Positions 50,367 through 63,038 of a stretch of 64,000 nt of DNA are shown piece by piece; the stretch's first letter is position 1; every line of letters begins with the position of its first letter. The notes beneath the pieces are model-generated. The model saw nothing but the letters and a program-made list of their open reading frames with translations, did no database searches and was not told where the DNA came from. Source of the stretch: Chionis minor (Eukaryota > Chordata > Aves > Charadriiformes > Chionididae). Location: assembly GCA_013398295.1 (NCBI GenBank), contig VZSF01010488.1, positions 372,001-436,000 of the forward strand. The letters run 5' to 3'. The translations under genes were made by a program, and so were the position numbers.

Positions 50367-51660
50367 AGATCTCTCTGGGTGGTGTAACTGAGGACTCTCC
50401 TTATAATCTCCTACCAAGTAGTGGACAATCAGCTTTCTCCAGCACTAAGCAGGGTTATTTTTTTAATATGCACCAGAGTTTACATTAGAAAAACAATAGC
50501 CAAACAGAACTCTGACCAAAAAGCAGCCAGTGTGTAACACAAGGTCATTCCACCATTTTCTCTGCTAATAAAGTGATGCAACACAAATTGGACTCACCAC
50601 CCGGTGATCAGTTGCCCAGCCTGTCCCGAGCAGCAATCACAGAGCCCTGCTCCCCCAGCCAACCAGTTTCTATACTGAGCATGACGTCTATGGGATGGAA
50701 TATTCCCTTGGCCAGCTTGTCCTACTTGTGCTCCTTCTCAGCCTCTATGGGAAACTGTAAAAGTCCTTGACTTACTATAGACATCACTTCGCAACAACTA
50801 AAACAATATGTGTTATCAACGTTATTCCCTTACTAAATCCAAAACACAGCAGCTACTGGGAAGAAAATTAACTCTATCCCAGGTGAAACCAGACAGAAAT
50901 GTATTACAATGTAATCTTTCAGACAGATATTTTGATTCATTTTAATATTAATTCACTGGTAGTATAAGAATTTAGCCTTAAGTCCATTTTTACAATATTC
51001 AAAGATGCTCCTGTAGGACATATACTTCAATCCAGCAGAGGATGGAAGCAAATGTTTGAACATGTGAAGTGTCTCACTGCAACCTGTGTTGCATATTCAG
51101 AGTTCAGCATGTGTTTTGCTTGACTGGAACTAACAGGGTTTCCTTATAAGAAAAAAAGTGACATCAAGCAATTCCTCTTCATGATAGTAGAGAACAATTT
51201 AATAATTAACACTAAACCTCAGCCTGGATTTATTTGCAACAATACAATGGACACATGTGCAAAGAGCCTTTGGTTTATCTACTATTACCTTCAAAATAAT
51301 ACATAAAGCACATAAGTAATGTGTAAAGACTTGCAGAGAGCTCAGCCCAGCTCTTCAAGTATGGCCAGATGCAGCAAAACCTTCTGGCATCTAAAGACTA
51401 TGCCACAGCTCTATTAATACTGGGAAGGGGAATTGTTCACTATTCTTCTGCTAGGCCCCTATCAATGATGATGAGCTATAAATAGCTTTCTAAGGCAAAA
51501 CAAAGAGTTCAGTTTTGTTTGGTGCTTTTAAATCCTTTTCTAAGTCATATTTCTCTGCTTCGGGGCTTTTATTACAGATGAGTTAGTTGCAAAAAACACA
51601 TAATACCCCAAAACATCAATCTGAGATGGCATAATGAGAGCAGGATTCATGGGGCTATTT

Positions 51661-51672
51661 AAAAAAAAAAAA
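51661..51672 (+). repeat. A12 homopolymer
   Basis: Uninterrupted A run in AT-rich unique sequence. Confidence 0.9.
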
Positions 51673-54600
51673 GTCAATTACTGACAAATCAATATATTTT
51701 TCTCCTATTTCTGCCTCACTTTTATTTTTTCATAAGGTCTGCAACTTCAATTAAAGATTAAATGTATTGAGCTATCATACCGTTAATTGCTTTGAATTGG
51801 TGGAATACTCCTAGTTATATATGAATGTCCTTGTTTATGGCAGATAGGACAATTGCCTCACACAGACACATTGTAGCTTTAGTGTGATATATCACTCAGC
51901 ATCCAGCATTACTCTTTATGTTGAGTGCCTGTGGTTAGTGCGACTTGCAGAGAACTGTTTTCCACCTCACACTTTACCACCAGTGCCCTTGTTAGTCAGA
52001 CAAGTGATGTAGGTGTTTGGAGTTGAAAACCTAAACCTAGAGGTGACCAAAATGGGCAGCACCTTTTACTCCCCTGCACTTCTGATTTGTCTGTTTGTTG
52101 TGAGATTTTTGTTAGAGGGGGAAAACTGATGGAGAGGGGAGGGATTTTTTACAAAGCTCTAAAATCTTTGGATGGAAGACTGTTAAACTCGCCTGGAGGC
52201 AATGGGAAAAACGCCCAGTTATTTCATAGATGGGCTTTAGATCAGACTGTGTCTAGCATAGGCAACTATTATACTTTTCTTCCCACATTTACTGCTTTTT
52301 ATAATATGTTCAGACTACAGTTTAAAACCCTTAGGGCTGTCTTCTGCTTGTACTTTTCCTCAAAGAGCTGATATAAAAAGCCCAAAGAAAAAAAAAGTCA
52401 AGACAAGCTTTACTTCTCCAAATCATGTATTAATCTTGGTTATAGTCAGCACATAATCTTAGATCTTATTGAGCTTAACAGGAGACTTCTTTTAAGCACA
52501 TCCATTCTGAAAAATGTTCCCTCTTGGTTAATAAACACTAGAACCATTTCCTTAAGACTCATGGGCTTGCTTTCATATCTTTTCCTTCAAGCTGCGACTT
52601 ACTCCAAATACTACACATAAACACTTCCCTCATACCCCTTACCGAACTTAAAAATACCTTTGTAGGCAAAGGTCAAGATAAATATTTGACAAGAGGAACA
52701 ACGAGACAATTTCACGAAGATGGATCTTCTACTCCTGTGTCTCAGATACAACATTCACCTTCTTCACTTATGCTGAGGTTCAGGAAAGAACTCACCAAGA
52801 ACGTACCTGTGTGGTCAAACACAGTGCATTCCTTTGTCTGCATGTGAGCATTTTCCAGGCTAAAACCATTTACATTTGTGCACAGCTACACCCAAACGAA
52901 TAGTCCATCTAAGAGGCAGGACTTCTTTGCCCAAATACTGCCATTCCTAACTTGACCACCTGTGTTCAGGATTAGGGGTGCCTCCTGTTCCCCTAGCTCA
53001 AAAGACATGCTAACCAAGCACGTAGTTGTCTGCATCTGGCTATGCGGTTGTATTTTAAGAAAAAGCCACAAGTATGTTCTCTATTGTAACTCTTTACAGA
53101 CATGTCTCCTACTGTATGAGAGGTACTGACTTCCCCACTACCAGCCATAGTGACAACTCCTGTTCCTAATATAAGGATCTGTATGAAATCCCACCACAGA
53201 AGACTTAATATTCTTGTAAAAGTTTAGTCCCCAATGTCTTCACTGTACACTAGAAGTCAGATCTTGTTAGAGACCCATGGATATCCAGAGGGAGTTAGGA
53301 AAGTGGTTTCCACTACAATTCTGTTGCCAGAATGCATTTGTGGAGTCTAACAGTGGTTATCTTTCACCAGTTACAGTTGGAGATAATCTCATGGTAACAT
53401 GTATTCAGTGTGTTCAACCTGAAACAAAAACAAAGCAATGGCCAAATCAGTTCACCTGGTGTCCTGATTATACCTACGGCCAGTATAAAGTTTTTCTAAG
53501 GAAGCTCTAAATAACGCACCACATAAATACTTAAGAATAACATATTGTTCACATTCCAGTGAAAGAAATATCTGTTCTTTGTACTGAGCAAATGCAGAAT
53601 CCATCTCATGTAGAAAAGTCTCATGCTAGCATTTCACATTTAAGGCTTTGTTTGCTGTCTCAAAGCGTCATGACAGCTTACACAGGTTCAGAACAATTGG
53701 CGTGCTAGCCAAGAGAGGAAGCAACAGCAGAAGGTATGTATAGTCACATATGGCCAGATCAAGTGAACCATCCGGACTTAATACTGGCAGAAGCTCTGGC
53801 CAACAAATGTTCCAGATATCCAGAGAGAAATCCACAGGCACCTGGGTAGTCTGCATTGTGGCAAACAAACCTCACATTCATTCACGTCTCGCATTGCCAG
53901 AACTAGAAACTTTCCATTTATACTATACCATCTAAATTCAAACTGTTTTTATCCATCCCCACCTCTAAACAGCAGACACAGTGGCTTTAGTTTGTTTTCA
54001 GTTTTACAAGAATGCAACTTATGCCAAAGCTGCCACGAAGATGATCTGTGAGAGAATTGCATGAGGACATAGAATTTAAAAGTAAAACTATTGGGGAGCC
54101 CTTGAACTCTTTCCCTAGTCATTCCTCCTACTTTTATAATGCTCAGTCTTGCCATTTTTGCAAGCAAGACTGCAATACAAGATGTCCTATGTTTCTAAAA
54201 AACTTCCCTATTTGATACATAGTTATTCTGTAAATAAATCTGCTATGGAGTGCTTAAAAGGTTTATTTCTTACTTTTTAGCAACTAGGCATAAAATATTG
54301 GGGTATAAAATGCTTACAAATTAGATTACTGGAAAGGAATAGAATGCATTGTTATCTACTGAACCAACGATGGGTCAAATGGCAGTTTGAATTATTGTGG
54401 TTAATATTACTGTGACCTTCACATATACTATTGACAGAAAGCAATTTTATTTACATTTTTAAATCCACATAAAGGTGAAAGATGGTATGGCTACAAAATG
54501 AAACATTAAATTCTTTTGTCCCAAGGCATAACTGAGATTTCCCAAGTTCACATGTAGCCTGAAACGAAGCAAGACTTTCTTAATGGTGCTACCAGTACAT

Positions 54601-56954
54601 TTCACCCAGATCTGGTGGCACTGGTGATTTATTTTCATTTACGAGTTGAAAAATCTCCTTATTTTAAGATGGAGAAATAAGAAATAATAACAGACTCTTT
54701 CTTTTGTACCCTAGCTGTTTCTGCACAAACTGATCACTAATTATGTTTGAGCTGCTATAACAAGCTACATGTTTCAGCTGTACAGATTTAAAAGGTCTAC
54801 CCATAAAGAGATGGCAGGGTGAAAAAGCCTTATTTGAAAAGAAATATATCACACGCTTGGGGACCAACAGCACTATAATGTCTGTATTTCTAGAACAATA
54901 TATTTACAAAATAATTAAAGCTATGTATAATTTGATACAATCTGAACATTTAAGTGTTTAAAGAACAGTGTGTTTCAGTCTATGCATACCAAGTGTGGTT
55001 ATCTGCCACTCTTAATTTAAAAAATATATATATACATTTTTAAACCTAAGTTTATATTCCAGCATTTCCTCTGCCCTTTCTAAGCACCTCATGATGAAAA
55101 AGTTATTACTAAAAGTCTGGTCTGTAACCACTATAGAGTAGGAAGTGTTATAAAGAAATTGTAAATAACAACCATAACTGCATTCTTCTAACCATTCTAT
55201 TTAACACTTCAAGCTTCTCCAAAGTACAATATTTTTAAAAAAAGCACAAGGTATTTATAGGATAACACCATTTTGGAACATACTGTCACACAGAGCACCT
55301 ATGAGGGTACATGTGTCTATAAATTATAGGTGGTTCTGGTAGCAATGGCTATGATTAAGGTTGCCTGAAACTTCCCATAATAAGACCTTTTTTCAGTTGC
55401 TTATAAGTTTGCTGAACTCTTACCACTTGGAGTAAAATTTTCCCTGCAAGGTATCTGCCTCAATATTTGTTTAGTCTTTGTTGAAAGTTTAACACAAAAT
55501 GGTTTAGCGAACAAGATTACAGGAAAATATACCTTGCTTTAGAAAAGCAGTTCTTCTTTGAGAAGTCCTAATGTTGCCTTTTTTGAGAAAGAAAAACCTT
55601 TGAAGTGTGGTAGAGCATGGCCTTTTTGTCAGGTATATAATTTTTACGATTCCTGAAATGCCCATTCAAAGCCAGTCTAGTTCGTTGGGTGTTTTTAATC
55701 TCAAGTCTTAACTACTTCTTACCAGAAGCATCTCAGCTTTTACAGCTAAAAAACACTAATATTCTTTACATGCTTCAACCCTCAGTGCTATTTGTGTGGA
55801 ATAACGTATATATGTTTCAGCTCTGAAAAAGAGCTCCCTTTCTTCAGCCCGTAGAACTAGACACACCAAGCTAGAACATCCCTTCAGTCCTTGCTCCTGA
55901 TGTCCTAGACCAATAAAAGATGACACTGGAGCCAAGTTCTCCTATCCTTTTACTGACAGTTCCTGCTGGTGCACTGAGGATGAAGAGGCAGCCAGAGATA
56001 GAGCATGCAGTAGTTTGTTGATAGATTGTTATGGGGAGTGACAGACACAAATCATTAAACAAAGCCAATTACAAGCTTAAAAACAATGGATGGGGAGTGA
56101 AGGTAGTGGCCTGCAAATTATTAACTTGTTTCGAGTTAATACACACCCATGGCTAACCATGAGTATTGCGCTCAGGGAAAAATAAAAGCCTTCAGGATCT
56201 TGGGCACATAAACAGGTTTTTAGAAGTAATTAATTAACTGTTCTATGACAGACTGACAAGGGTTTTTTAAAATGTAAGGACAAGAATTGGCCTTGGATGT
56301 AGCTGTGAAGATAAAGGAGGTCCGGCAAACAGATTAAAAACAAGAAAGCACAAGACTGCTTATGGTTGGCAATTTTGGAAGATCCTCCAGGCTAGAGTCA
56401 GAAGGTTCCTATAATCACCACAGTGAAGTCCTCACTCTCTCTGTCCCAAGGACCTATTAGAATTCATAACCTGGAGTTAGATACCCTCAGATCCCTACTG
56501 AGACCGGTTTTCTGAAGGCATAATTCACAGAAGCTACTAAACAGTCCAAACTAAGCAATCAAGGAAGACAAGGAATTAACTTAAACACTTTCTGACATTT
56601 CCGAGGCATAAACTGCTCCTAGAATTAGCCACCTCACTTTACTGTTGCTCATATGCCCAACAGATAGAGTTGGCAAGGCAACATAATTTCAACTTTCTGG
56701 TTCAAGAATTTCTTCTACATCAGAATAAAGCCTTTTTCAGCTATAGGGCTCTCAAAGTCTGAAGTGCTTTCACTATGAATGAACTCATATCCATAGGGCC
56801 AAAGAGCAAGAGAGAAAGACTTAATACTACAAACATCTCAGAACTTACCTGTGAGGAGATCCTGTTTCCTGAGTGAAGGAGTACCTGAGTGTATTAAACC
56901 AAGTGGAATAAAACAAACAAGCAAAATCAAGAAAATCCTCTAGGTTATTCCACC

Positions 56955-57076
56955 AGGCTGTGGCTAAAGCAATTACCTCAGAACTGTGAGATTTGGGTTC
57001 ACACTTCCTGAAGCTGAACAAGAAGTTGAATCTCTTAAATCCATAGCAAGGGCTTCAGCCACTGGGCTGATGAGAA
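56955..57076. mobile_element. Inverted pair of tRNA-like arms (old SINE/MITE)
   Basis: The left arm (about 56957-57013, plus) reads GGCTGTGGCTAAAGCAATT and then TTTGGGTTCACACTTCC, which resembles a tRNA A-box region followed by a B-box (GGTTCAAATCC). The right arm (about 57024-57076) reads the same way on the minus strand: GCCCAGTGGCTGAAGCCCTT, then AAGAGATTCAACTTC. The two arms are imperfect reverse complements over some 50 bases. Known reptile and bird repeats contain such facing GTGGTTAGAGCACT-type arms. Family and boundaries are uncertain. Confidence 0.4.
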
Positions 57077-57799
57077 AAATACGGGGGAGGGGGGAGAAGC
57101 AAAGGAAAAGGAGAGTGGAAAACTCCTGTGACCCTACCATATCTTTTGTAAGCCCAGGGTACTATGGACTCACCTACTTCCCAATGGCCAGTACTGCCCT
57201 ATTTTTTGCTTTCATATGCCTCTGTGAGTCAAGAACATGATTACTAGGGAAGTTATGGTATTTTAGGCTGCAGTGGTGGCATTTAAGCTCAAAAATAACC
57301 CAGAAGTCTATCACAGCTGATACTAATTCTGTTGTAAGTGATAACTGAATGTGAGGTGCAGTCATTTATCTGGGAGCAGAGCTTAGCTGCATGTTGTTAG
57401 CTCCTTACAACTGACTTACAGGATGCTTGAATGTGTGACTGAAGCTGACAGCTGAGCCCAGGATAATCAAAACAAGATTGCTGTGGTCTGACTTACATCA
57501 GCTATGGAACAGGTACTGTAAAGTGAGGACATGCACACTGAAAAATGTCCAAAGATGACATTCAGACTGTCACAAACTGAAATCACCACACTAAAGAAAG
57601 CCAGAGCTCGAGTGCATGGTTGATGTAAAGTAATTATGGAGTAATCGAATATGAAGTAGTTAACCAATTAAAGCTAGAAGCTGTAATAGAAGACAACAAA
57701 GATGAAGAATAAAGAATATTGCATGTAAGAGAAACTTTCTGCACAGTCATTTCATTGGGCATATGCAATATTTCTTTACTGTGCTCAATAGCACAGAGG

Positions 57800-57811
57800 A
57801 AAAAAAAAAAA
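57800..57811 (+). repeat. A12 homopolymer
   Basis: Uninterrupted A run. No element is recognisable beside it. Confidence 0.9.
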
Positions 57812-59836
57812 CACCTAAGTGAAGAGTTCAGCCTTGAACCAAACCTGTGACTGAAGTCAGAGTCTTAGGTTTGCGGGTAACACTGACTCAGTCACTAATA
57901 ATGCCAGATGCCATGTAAATGATTCTTAAGTAGCCAAGAACGAAATAGCCGTCCAGGCTTAGAGGAGACAGGCTCTCGTAGAAACGTACATCAAAGGAGA
58001 AAAGACTGTGAAAGCTAAGCAATTGGGACAGGACGAATCTTTATTCAGATTCTGTTTTCTTTGAGATTTTGTTTTGATTTCTAAGAAGAAATTTGTGCTG
58101 GGATTGCCTTTTCATTACTGTACTTATTTCTATGCAACTTCAGTGACTCATTCCTATTTTAGAACCAACAGGATATCATTAAGGATGAATCCCCTGGTTT
58201 TTCAGACATGAGAGCTAATAACATGCATTCTCCACCATTCCCAGCTAGTCCTCTAGCAAAAGTAGAGGTGACCATAGCAAACATTCCTTAGGTACTAAAC
58301 AGGTCAAACCATGTGATTTTTTTAAAATGTAGCTTCCATATCATGCTTGCTTATCATGAAAAGAAACAAAAGAGCATAACCTGAAGTTTATTTTTATAAC
58401 CATTGGAGGTCACTTTTATGCTGACTTTTCTGCTAAGAATTCTCTACATAAGCAGTGATACATTTAACATCCTCAAGTAACCTGAAAATTACTTCCGTTG
58501 TCAAAGAGAACTATCACAATTAAAAAAATAGTTGAGTCCATTTTTTGTCAGGCTATCTTTATGACAGCTTTTGTTTCCTAAATACATACTCAGAAGGCAT
58601 TGAAAACTAGGATAAATTTATCAATGTAATTTCAGTTGGGTAGATTTTCCATCCCCACTGGGCATATTTATTGGAATCTGACTGTAGCTAGTCACATTAT
58701 TAATAGCAAACAATTTATTTGATTAATTTACCCTACATTTCTGTTCATGAAATAGACTATTCCATTTTGATTTCTGCTTTTTTTTTTTTATTCATGAGCA
58801 TGCAGCGAATATTTTCAGCATATTTTAGCCTGGAGTTTGTTTGGGAGCTCTTTACTTCATCTAATCACAATAATTACTTCTTTACTAGAGATGGTGTGAC
58901 TTGAAATCTTCAGTTAGTATTGTCTTTGTTCCCCTAATTGACTTTGCCACTGTAAGTGTAATATCAGGAACACTTCTGATGCGATTAGTGAACATCTAGT
59001 ACTATGTTTGAATCATTGACTTACTGAGGGATGTACAAATCCATATGGAAACAATCCTTCTCTAAACATTCATCAAACAAAAGAAGTTTACACAGGTGTA
59101 TGTTGAAAAATGAATGTAAAAAGATGAGAATACAGGAGAACTGAAAGCTTCTGAGGACTAAGAACTTTTATAGGTGGACCCTTGTGCTACTATCCCAACT
59201 CATTTCAAGACCCTCTCCTGTTTTTCTGTGATATGTTTTCCCGACACAAAATGATCCTTCATATATTACTCCAGTCACCACATGATCAGCTGTGGCTAAA
59301 TCAAGGAAAAAGGCAGCATGGACCATGGTCCATAAGAAATGGAAATAGTCTATGAAATGAGAATTATGGGATGAGCAAGCAATAAGTTTGCTATTTTTAC
59401 AGCTGTTATTAACACAAATCCACTGTAACTAGCCTTTTCTAAACATACTAAAGACAGAATTATTCCAAACATTTCTACAGTCCTTGAGGTCCTAATAAAA
59501 AGGCAGGGCACAGAAAAGTCCCAGAATTTAGGGAATAATCTTAAATCAATCGCGCAAGGTGGACCATACTCAAAGATGGCTAAGTGAAAATACCGTCTTA
59601 GACTGAGTCTAATTTCTCCATTAATATGGAAAGCTACGGTAGGAAAAAACTTCCATAGCAGCCCCCTAGAACCATCCCATTCTCTCAAATGAACAACTTT
59701 TCTTGATGAATACATGAGCACAGACTCCTCTCATTACCTGAAGTGTTTTGCAGGTTAAAAACTTTCCATGAGTAATGGAAATGTAGATGCAAATTTAGGC
59801 AATGGAAAATATATGAGCAAAATTGAGTCAGGGACC

Positions 59837-59920
59837 TGTCCAGCTAGCTGAATTTTAGCCTGAATCAACAGGCTAGTGAAGTCACAGCTCCACCTGTTGA
59901 GCTAAAGCAAATCATCCACC
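59837..59920 (-). mobile_element. Possible tRNA-derived SINE head
   Basis: On the minus strand TTTAGCTCAACAGGTGGAGC fits a tRNA A-box (TRGCNNARNNGG), and some 35 bases later TGATTCAGGCTAAAATTC loosely resembles a B-box. The phrase is like tRNA-derived SINE heads found in reptiles. No SINE body is recognisable, and the folds expected of a real tRNA are not apparent. Confidence 0.25.
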
Positions 59921-60760
59921 CATAACGGCTGGCAGCACAGATTCTTTTTTTTTTTTGCTAGACATAGATCACTAACACTGTGCCACTTGGATAAAACAAA
60001 ACATAAATGTTTAGGGACAAATCACGCAGTCATTACTCTAGGTGAAGAAATACTGTAGCCATTGAGCCATTCTGCTAGAGAGCAAAAGGACTTGGATCTA
60101 AAGGAAGGGTCTCATGGGAGACCCAAGACAGAACAACATTCTTCTTGGTAAATTTACTAAAGCATACCACAATGACAGAAACAGCGCTAGAAATGAAAGT
60201 GGACAGAGCCCACCCAGCTCTCTAAATTCACGGAAGACTAAGTTGCTCAGACCAAAGGCAATGAATATCATGTACCCATACACACTTACTCTTCCCCATT
60301 TATTAGAAATGTTTACTTCTTGCTTTCTGTGCTAGCTATGAATAGCCAATTCACACAAAGCAACTCAAGCTAAAATGTAACAAAATACCATTCCCAAGCA
60401 CCTTATAAAAAACAGAAATGAAGGACACCATTTTATGAATGGAGAAATCACTGGCAAAGTTCTCATGAGTCTGAATGGTCTTGAATCAACGTGCAAGTTT
60501 CTTGTGAAAAAATAAATAAGGCTGTATTTTTTGCCTTACTTGGTCATGATTCAAGTACATCTTTCTTCTGAAAGGAAAAAAGAATCTGCAGCGGTGTGCA
60601 AAAAATGTACATCAGTAGCAGTTAGACTTCAAATCTAGAGCACAGACATAATACTGCACACAGGCCACACATGGCTTTGTCAGATATGCCACCACTTGTA
60701 TGTCTTTGTAACTCTAGAAAACAGTAAGTGGTGGTGCCTGAATACTTCAAAAACATATCT

Positions 60761-60782
60761 GGGGGGGGAAAAAAAAAAAAAA
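60761..60782 (+). repeat. G8A14 homopurine run
   Basis: Eight G directly joined to fourteen A. Unusual junction of two homopolymers; may be assembly- or sequencing-prone. Confidence 0.9.
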
Positions 60783-60932
60783 GACAAATTAATCACCTAT
60801 TTGAAAAGCTTGACTTCGGTTTCTTTTCAAAGATAAAGATGTTTTGCAGACTATTTCTTCAGAACCTGAATCGGTAGTCAAAATAAGTCACAAATCATTA
60901 TTCCAAATATTCAGAATTAAACAAAAAAAATA

Positions 60933-60976
60933 TTATTATCCAATAATTTATTGATAATTTTTATTATCCAATAATT
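60933..60976 (+). repeat. 16-bp AT-rich direct repeat, period 28
   Basis: TTATTATCCAATAATT occurs exactly at 60933-60948 and 60961-60976. Each copy includes a small inverted motif (ATTAT/ATAAT). It looks like a two-unit tandem repeat. Confidence 0.8.
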
Positions 60977-63013
60977 ATTGTGAAAATAGTAAAGAAAATA
61001 TATTTTAGATAAGGCATGACAGGTAGTGTGATGTTTGCTTATAAGCATAATATTGTAATAGATCCTAAATAGCCCAGAGGTAAATTCAGCAGGTTCTTGG
61101 CAAAAATATTTCTTTGTAACATTCACAAAGATATAGCTGCATGACCTGACATGGAAGAAGAAAATTTTATATCCTAAAACAGAAATGCAAAAAACACACT
61201 GCATTCCCTTTCTTATGGTCCTAGTTCAGTAAAGCATTGAAGCATATTTAAGTCAGTCCCCTGATTTCAGTTACTCTGGTGTTTTGTGTCTAAGAAGTAG
61301 TTACAAACCATTGGCATCTACTCTGAGGTGTGTGCTACAACCCCACAATTTTAGAATATTCCATAAATTGTGAAGAATAAAAACAGCACTCACACCTCCT
61401 CTAATGTACTTAGTCACACATTTCCATATTCATGGATTACATTACACTGAAAGACTGAAGCATATCATTACAATCTGCTAATCCATCCAAAACTTTCCCA
61501 AGACTCACACTCCGCTCTAGTTAGCAAATATTCTGTGCATTTAAGATGCAAACACAAACCACATTCTGATAATTATAATTCTGAGAGGGAGTATCTTATT
61601 CCAATGAGTAGTTATAGTAGAGCCAGAAGAGCTGCTCACGGAATAAGGAGGTACACAGCAAGAGATATCACCATCTGATTCAGTAGAAAGGAGCTGAAGA
61701 TACAGCGGATGGTTCACACAGAGCACTGTCCTATCACTCCAAGTGACCACTCACAGAAGCGGTTCCACTGAAGTTAAGGATATCCTTTGTGCAAGTAACT
61801 ACTCAAAATCCCAATGTTCTGTAATTCACATATTAAAAACTAGTGTTACTAAAGGGTCATATTCTTGCACGTCTGTTTGCAACATGTACTACAGTACCGT
61901 CTACTATAAGCAAGCCATTTAAGGAAATGGGCCTGTTTGCGGAAGCAGGGAGAAAAAATTAGGAATATAAAATTGTGGGCCTTGTTAAGGTAATATCCAT
62001 TACAGATGAAGGCAGCAGGATGGAGCCCATCTTTTTTAATGGTAAAGGTTTTGAGGTTTTATTATGCACATCTTTTACGTCATATCTCTGTATTTGTACT
62101 CCTCCTTATTTCCCTGCTCTTTAAAGATCTGTTCACTCAGCAATTGTCCTCCATAAAGCTACAGTATTATTTCTATGTTTTATCTAGAGATATTGCTTAC
62201 AAAATCTTCTCAAAGTACAAAGCATTTCCCACGTAAACATTAGGAAAAAACTCTGTATGCAATACAGAGTAGCTGCAGAAAGTGACAACAGAAATTAGTC
62301 TAAATTAGAGTCAAATTACGGACTAACATTATGATTTTAAACAGACCAATATCTTACAATATTGCTATTGACTGTTTAACAACCGTGAGGACACAGCTTT
62401 AATATTATTCCTACTTTAAGTCCACGCCTTCTTTTGCAAGACCTCAAATGCTATATAAAAGATTGTAAATACAAAAAGCAGTCCATTAATTTTATATAAG
62501 CAGTTTTATATACCTGAAGGCCTATGACAACTTTCTTGACAAAATAGCCTAGCAGAAGAATTGTTTTCCCAAAGTTCCATCAAGAATGGCTTATAAAAAT
62601 GAGTGTGCAGACAAATATTATGGTACAGGTGGTCTGAACTATCCGTGACAGAAATTCCATTAGTTAATTTTTTTTAAGAGCTGTCAATTACACTTTCAAT
62701 TTGAAATGGCATCTGAATAATGACAAGCAATCCTCAGTGACAGAAATGGTCTACTTAATCTTCAATGGGAGACAGAATCTCTCCTCCTTGCACAAGTAAA
62801 CCATTGATTTACATAGGAATCCTATCTTGTAGAACACTGCAGGATCAGGCCATATGATCTGCCGTTGTTTTTCAATAATTCTTTCAATATATGGGAATAT
62901 GTCGTCCTTTTTCCTTTTTTCTTTTACCCAGTGGCCCATATGCACCTCTAAGACAAATGAAGGAAATACTGAGCCAGCTGAAAATTCATTCCCACATAAG
63001 GCAAGGCTGACAT

Positions 63014-63038
63014 GGGGGTGGAGGGGGAAGGGGCAGGA
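63014..63038 (+). other. G-rich patch, weak G-quadruplex candidate
   Basis: Three runs of four to five G plus shorter GG pairs within 25 bases. A two-tier or bulged quadruplex could form; a standard four-run three-tier one cannot be written without a bulge. Confidence 0.3.

Larger units (their letters stand above)
48387..56940. other. Non-coding unique sequence
   Basis: No gene is recognised. A 124-codon minus-strand frame at 49187-49561 has a hydrophobic middle but matches no family. Homopolymers of 12-14 A lie at 49039-49052 and 51661-51672, and a direct repeat at 50335-50366. A short (TA)n patch lies near 55022-55036. The rest is unique DNA, AT-rich after 54 kb. Confidence 0.65.

Noticed and set aside
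59350..59721. 123-codon minus-strand frame
   Set aside because: No recognised domain or exon signals; length is possible by chance in this much sequence.
60055..60110. tRNA-like wording on the minus strand (ATGGCTCAATGGCTACAG)
   Set aside because: No convincing B-box at the right distance and no cloverleaf; weaker than the nearby candidate at 59837-59920.
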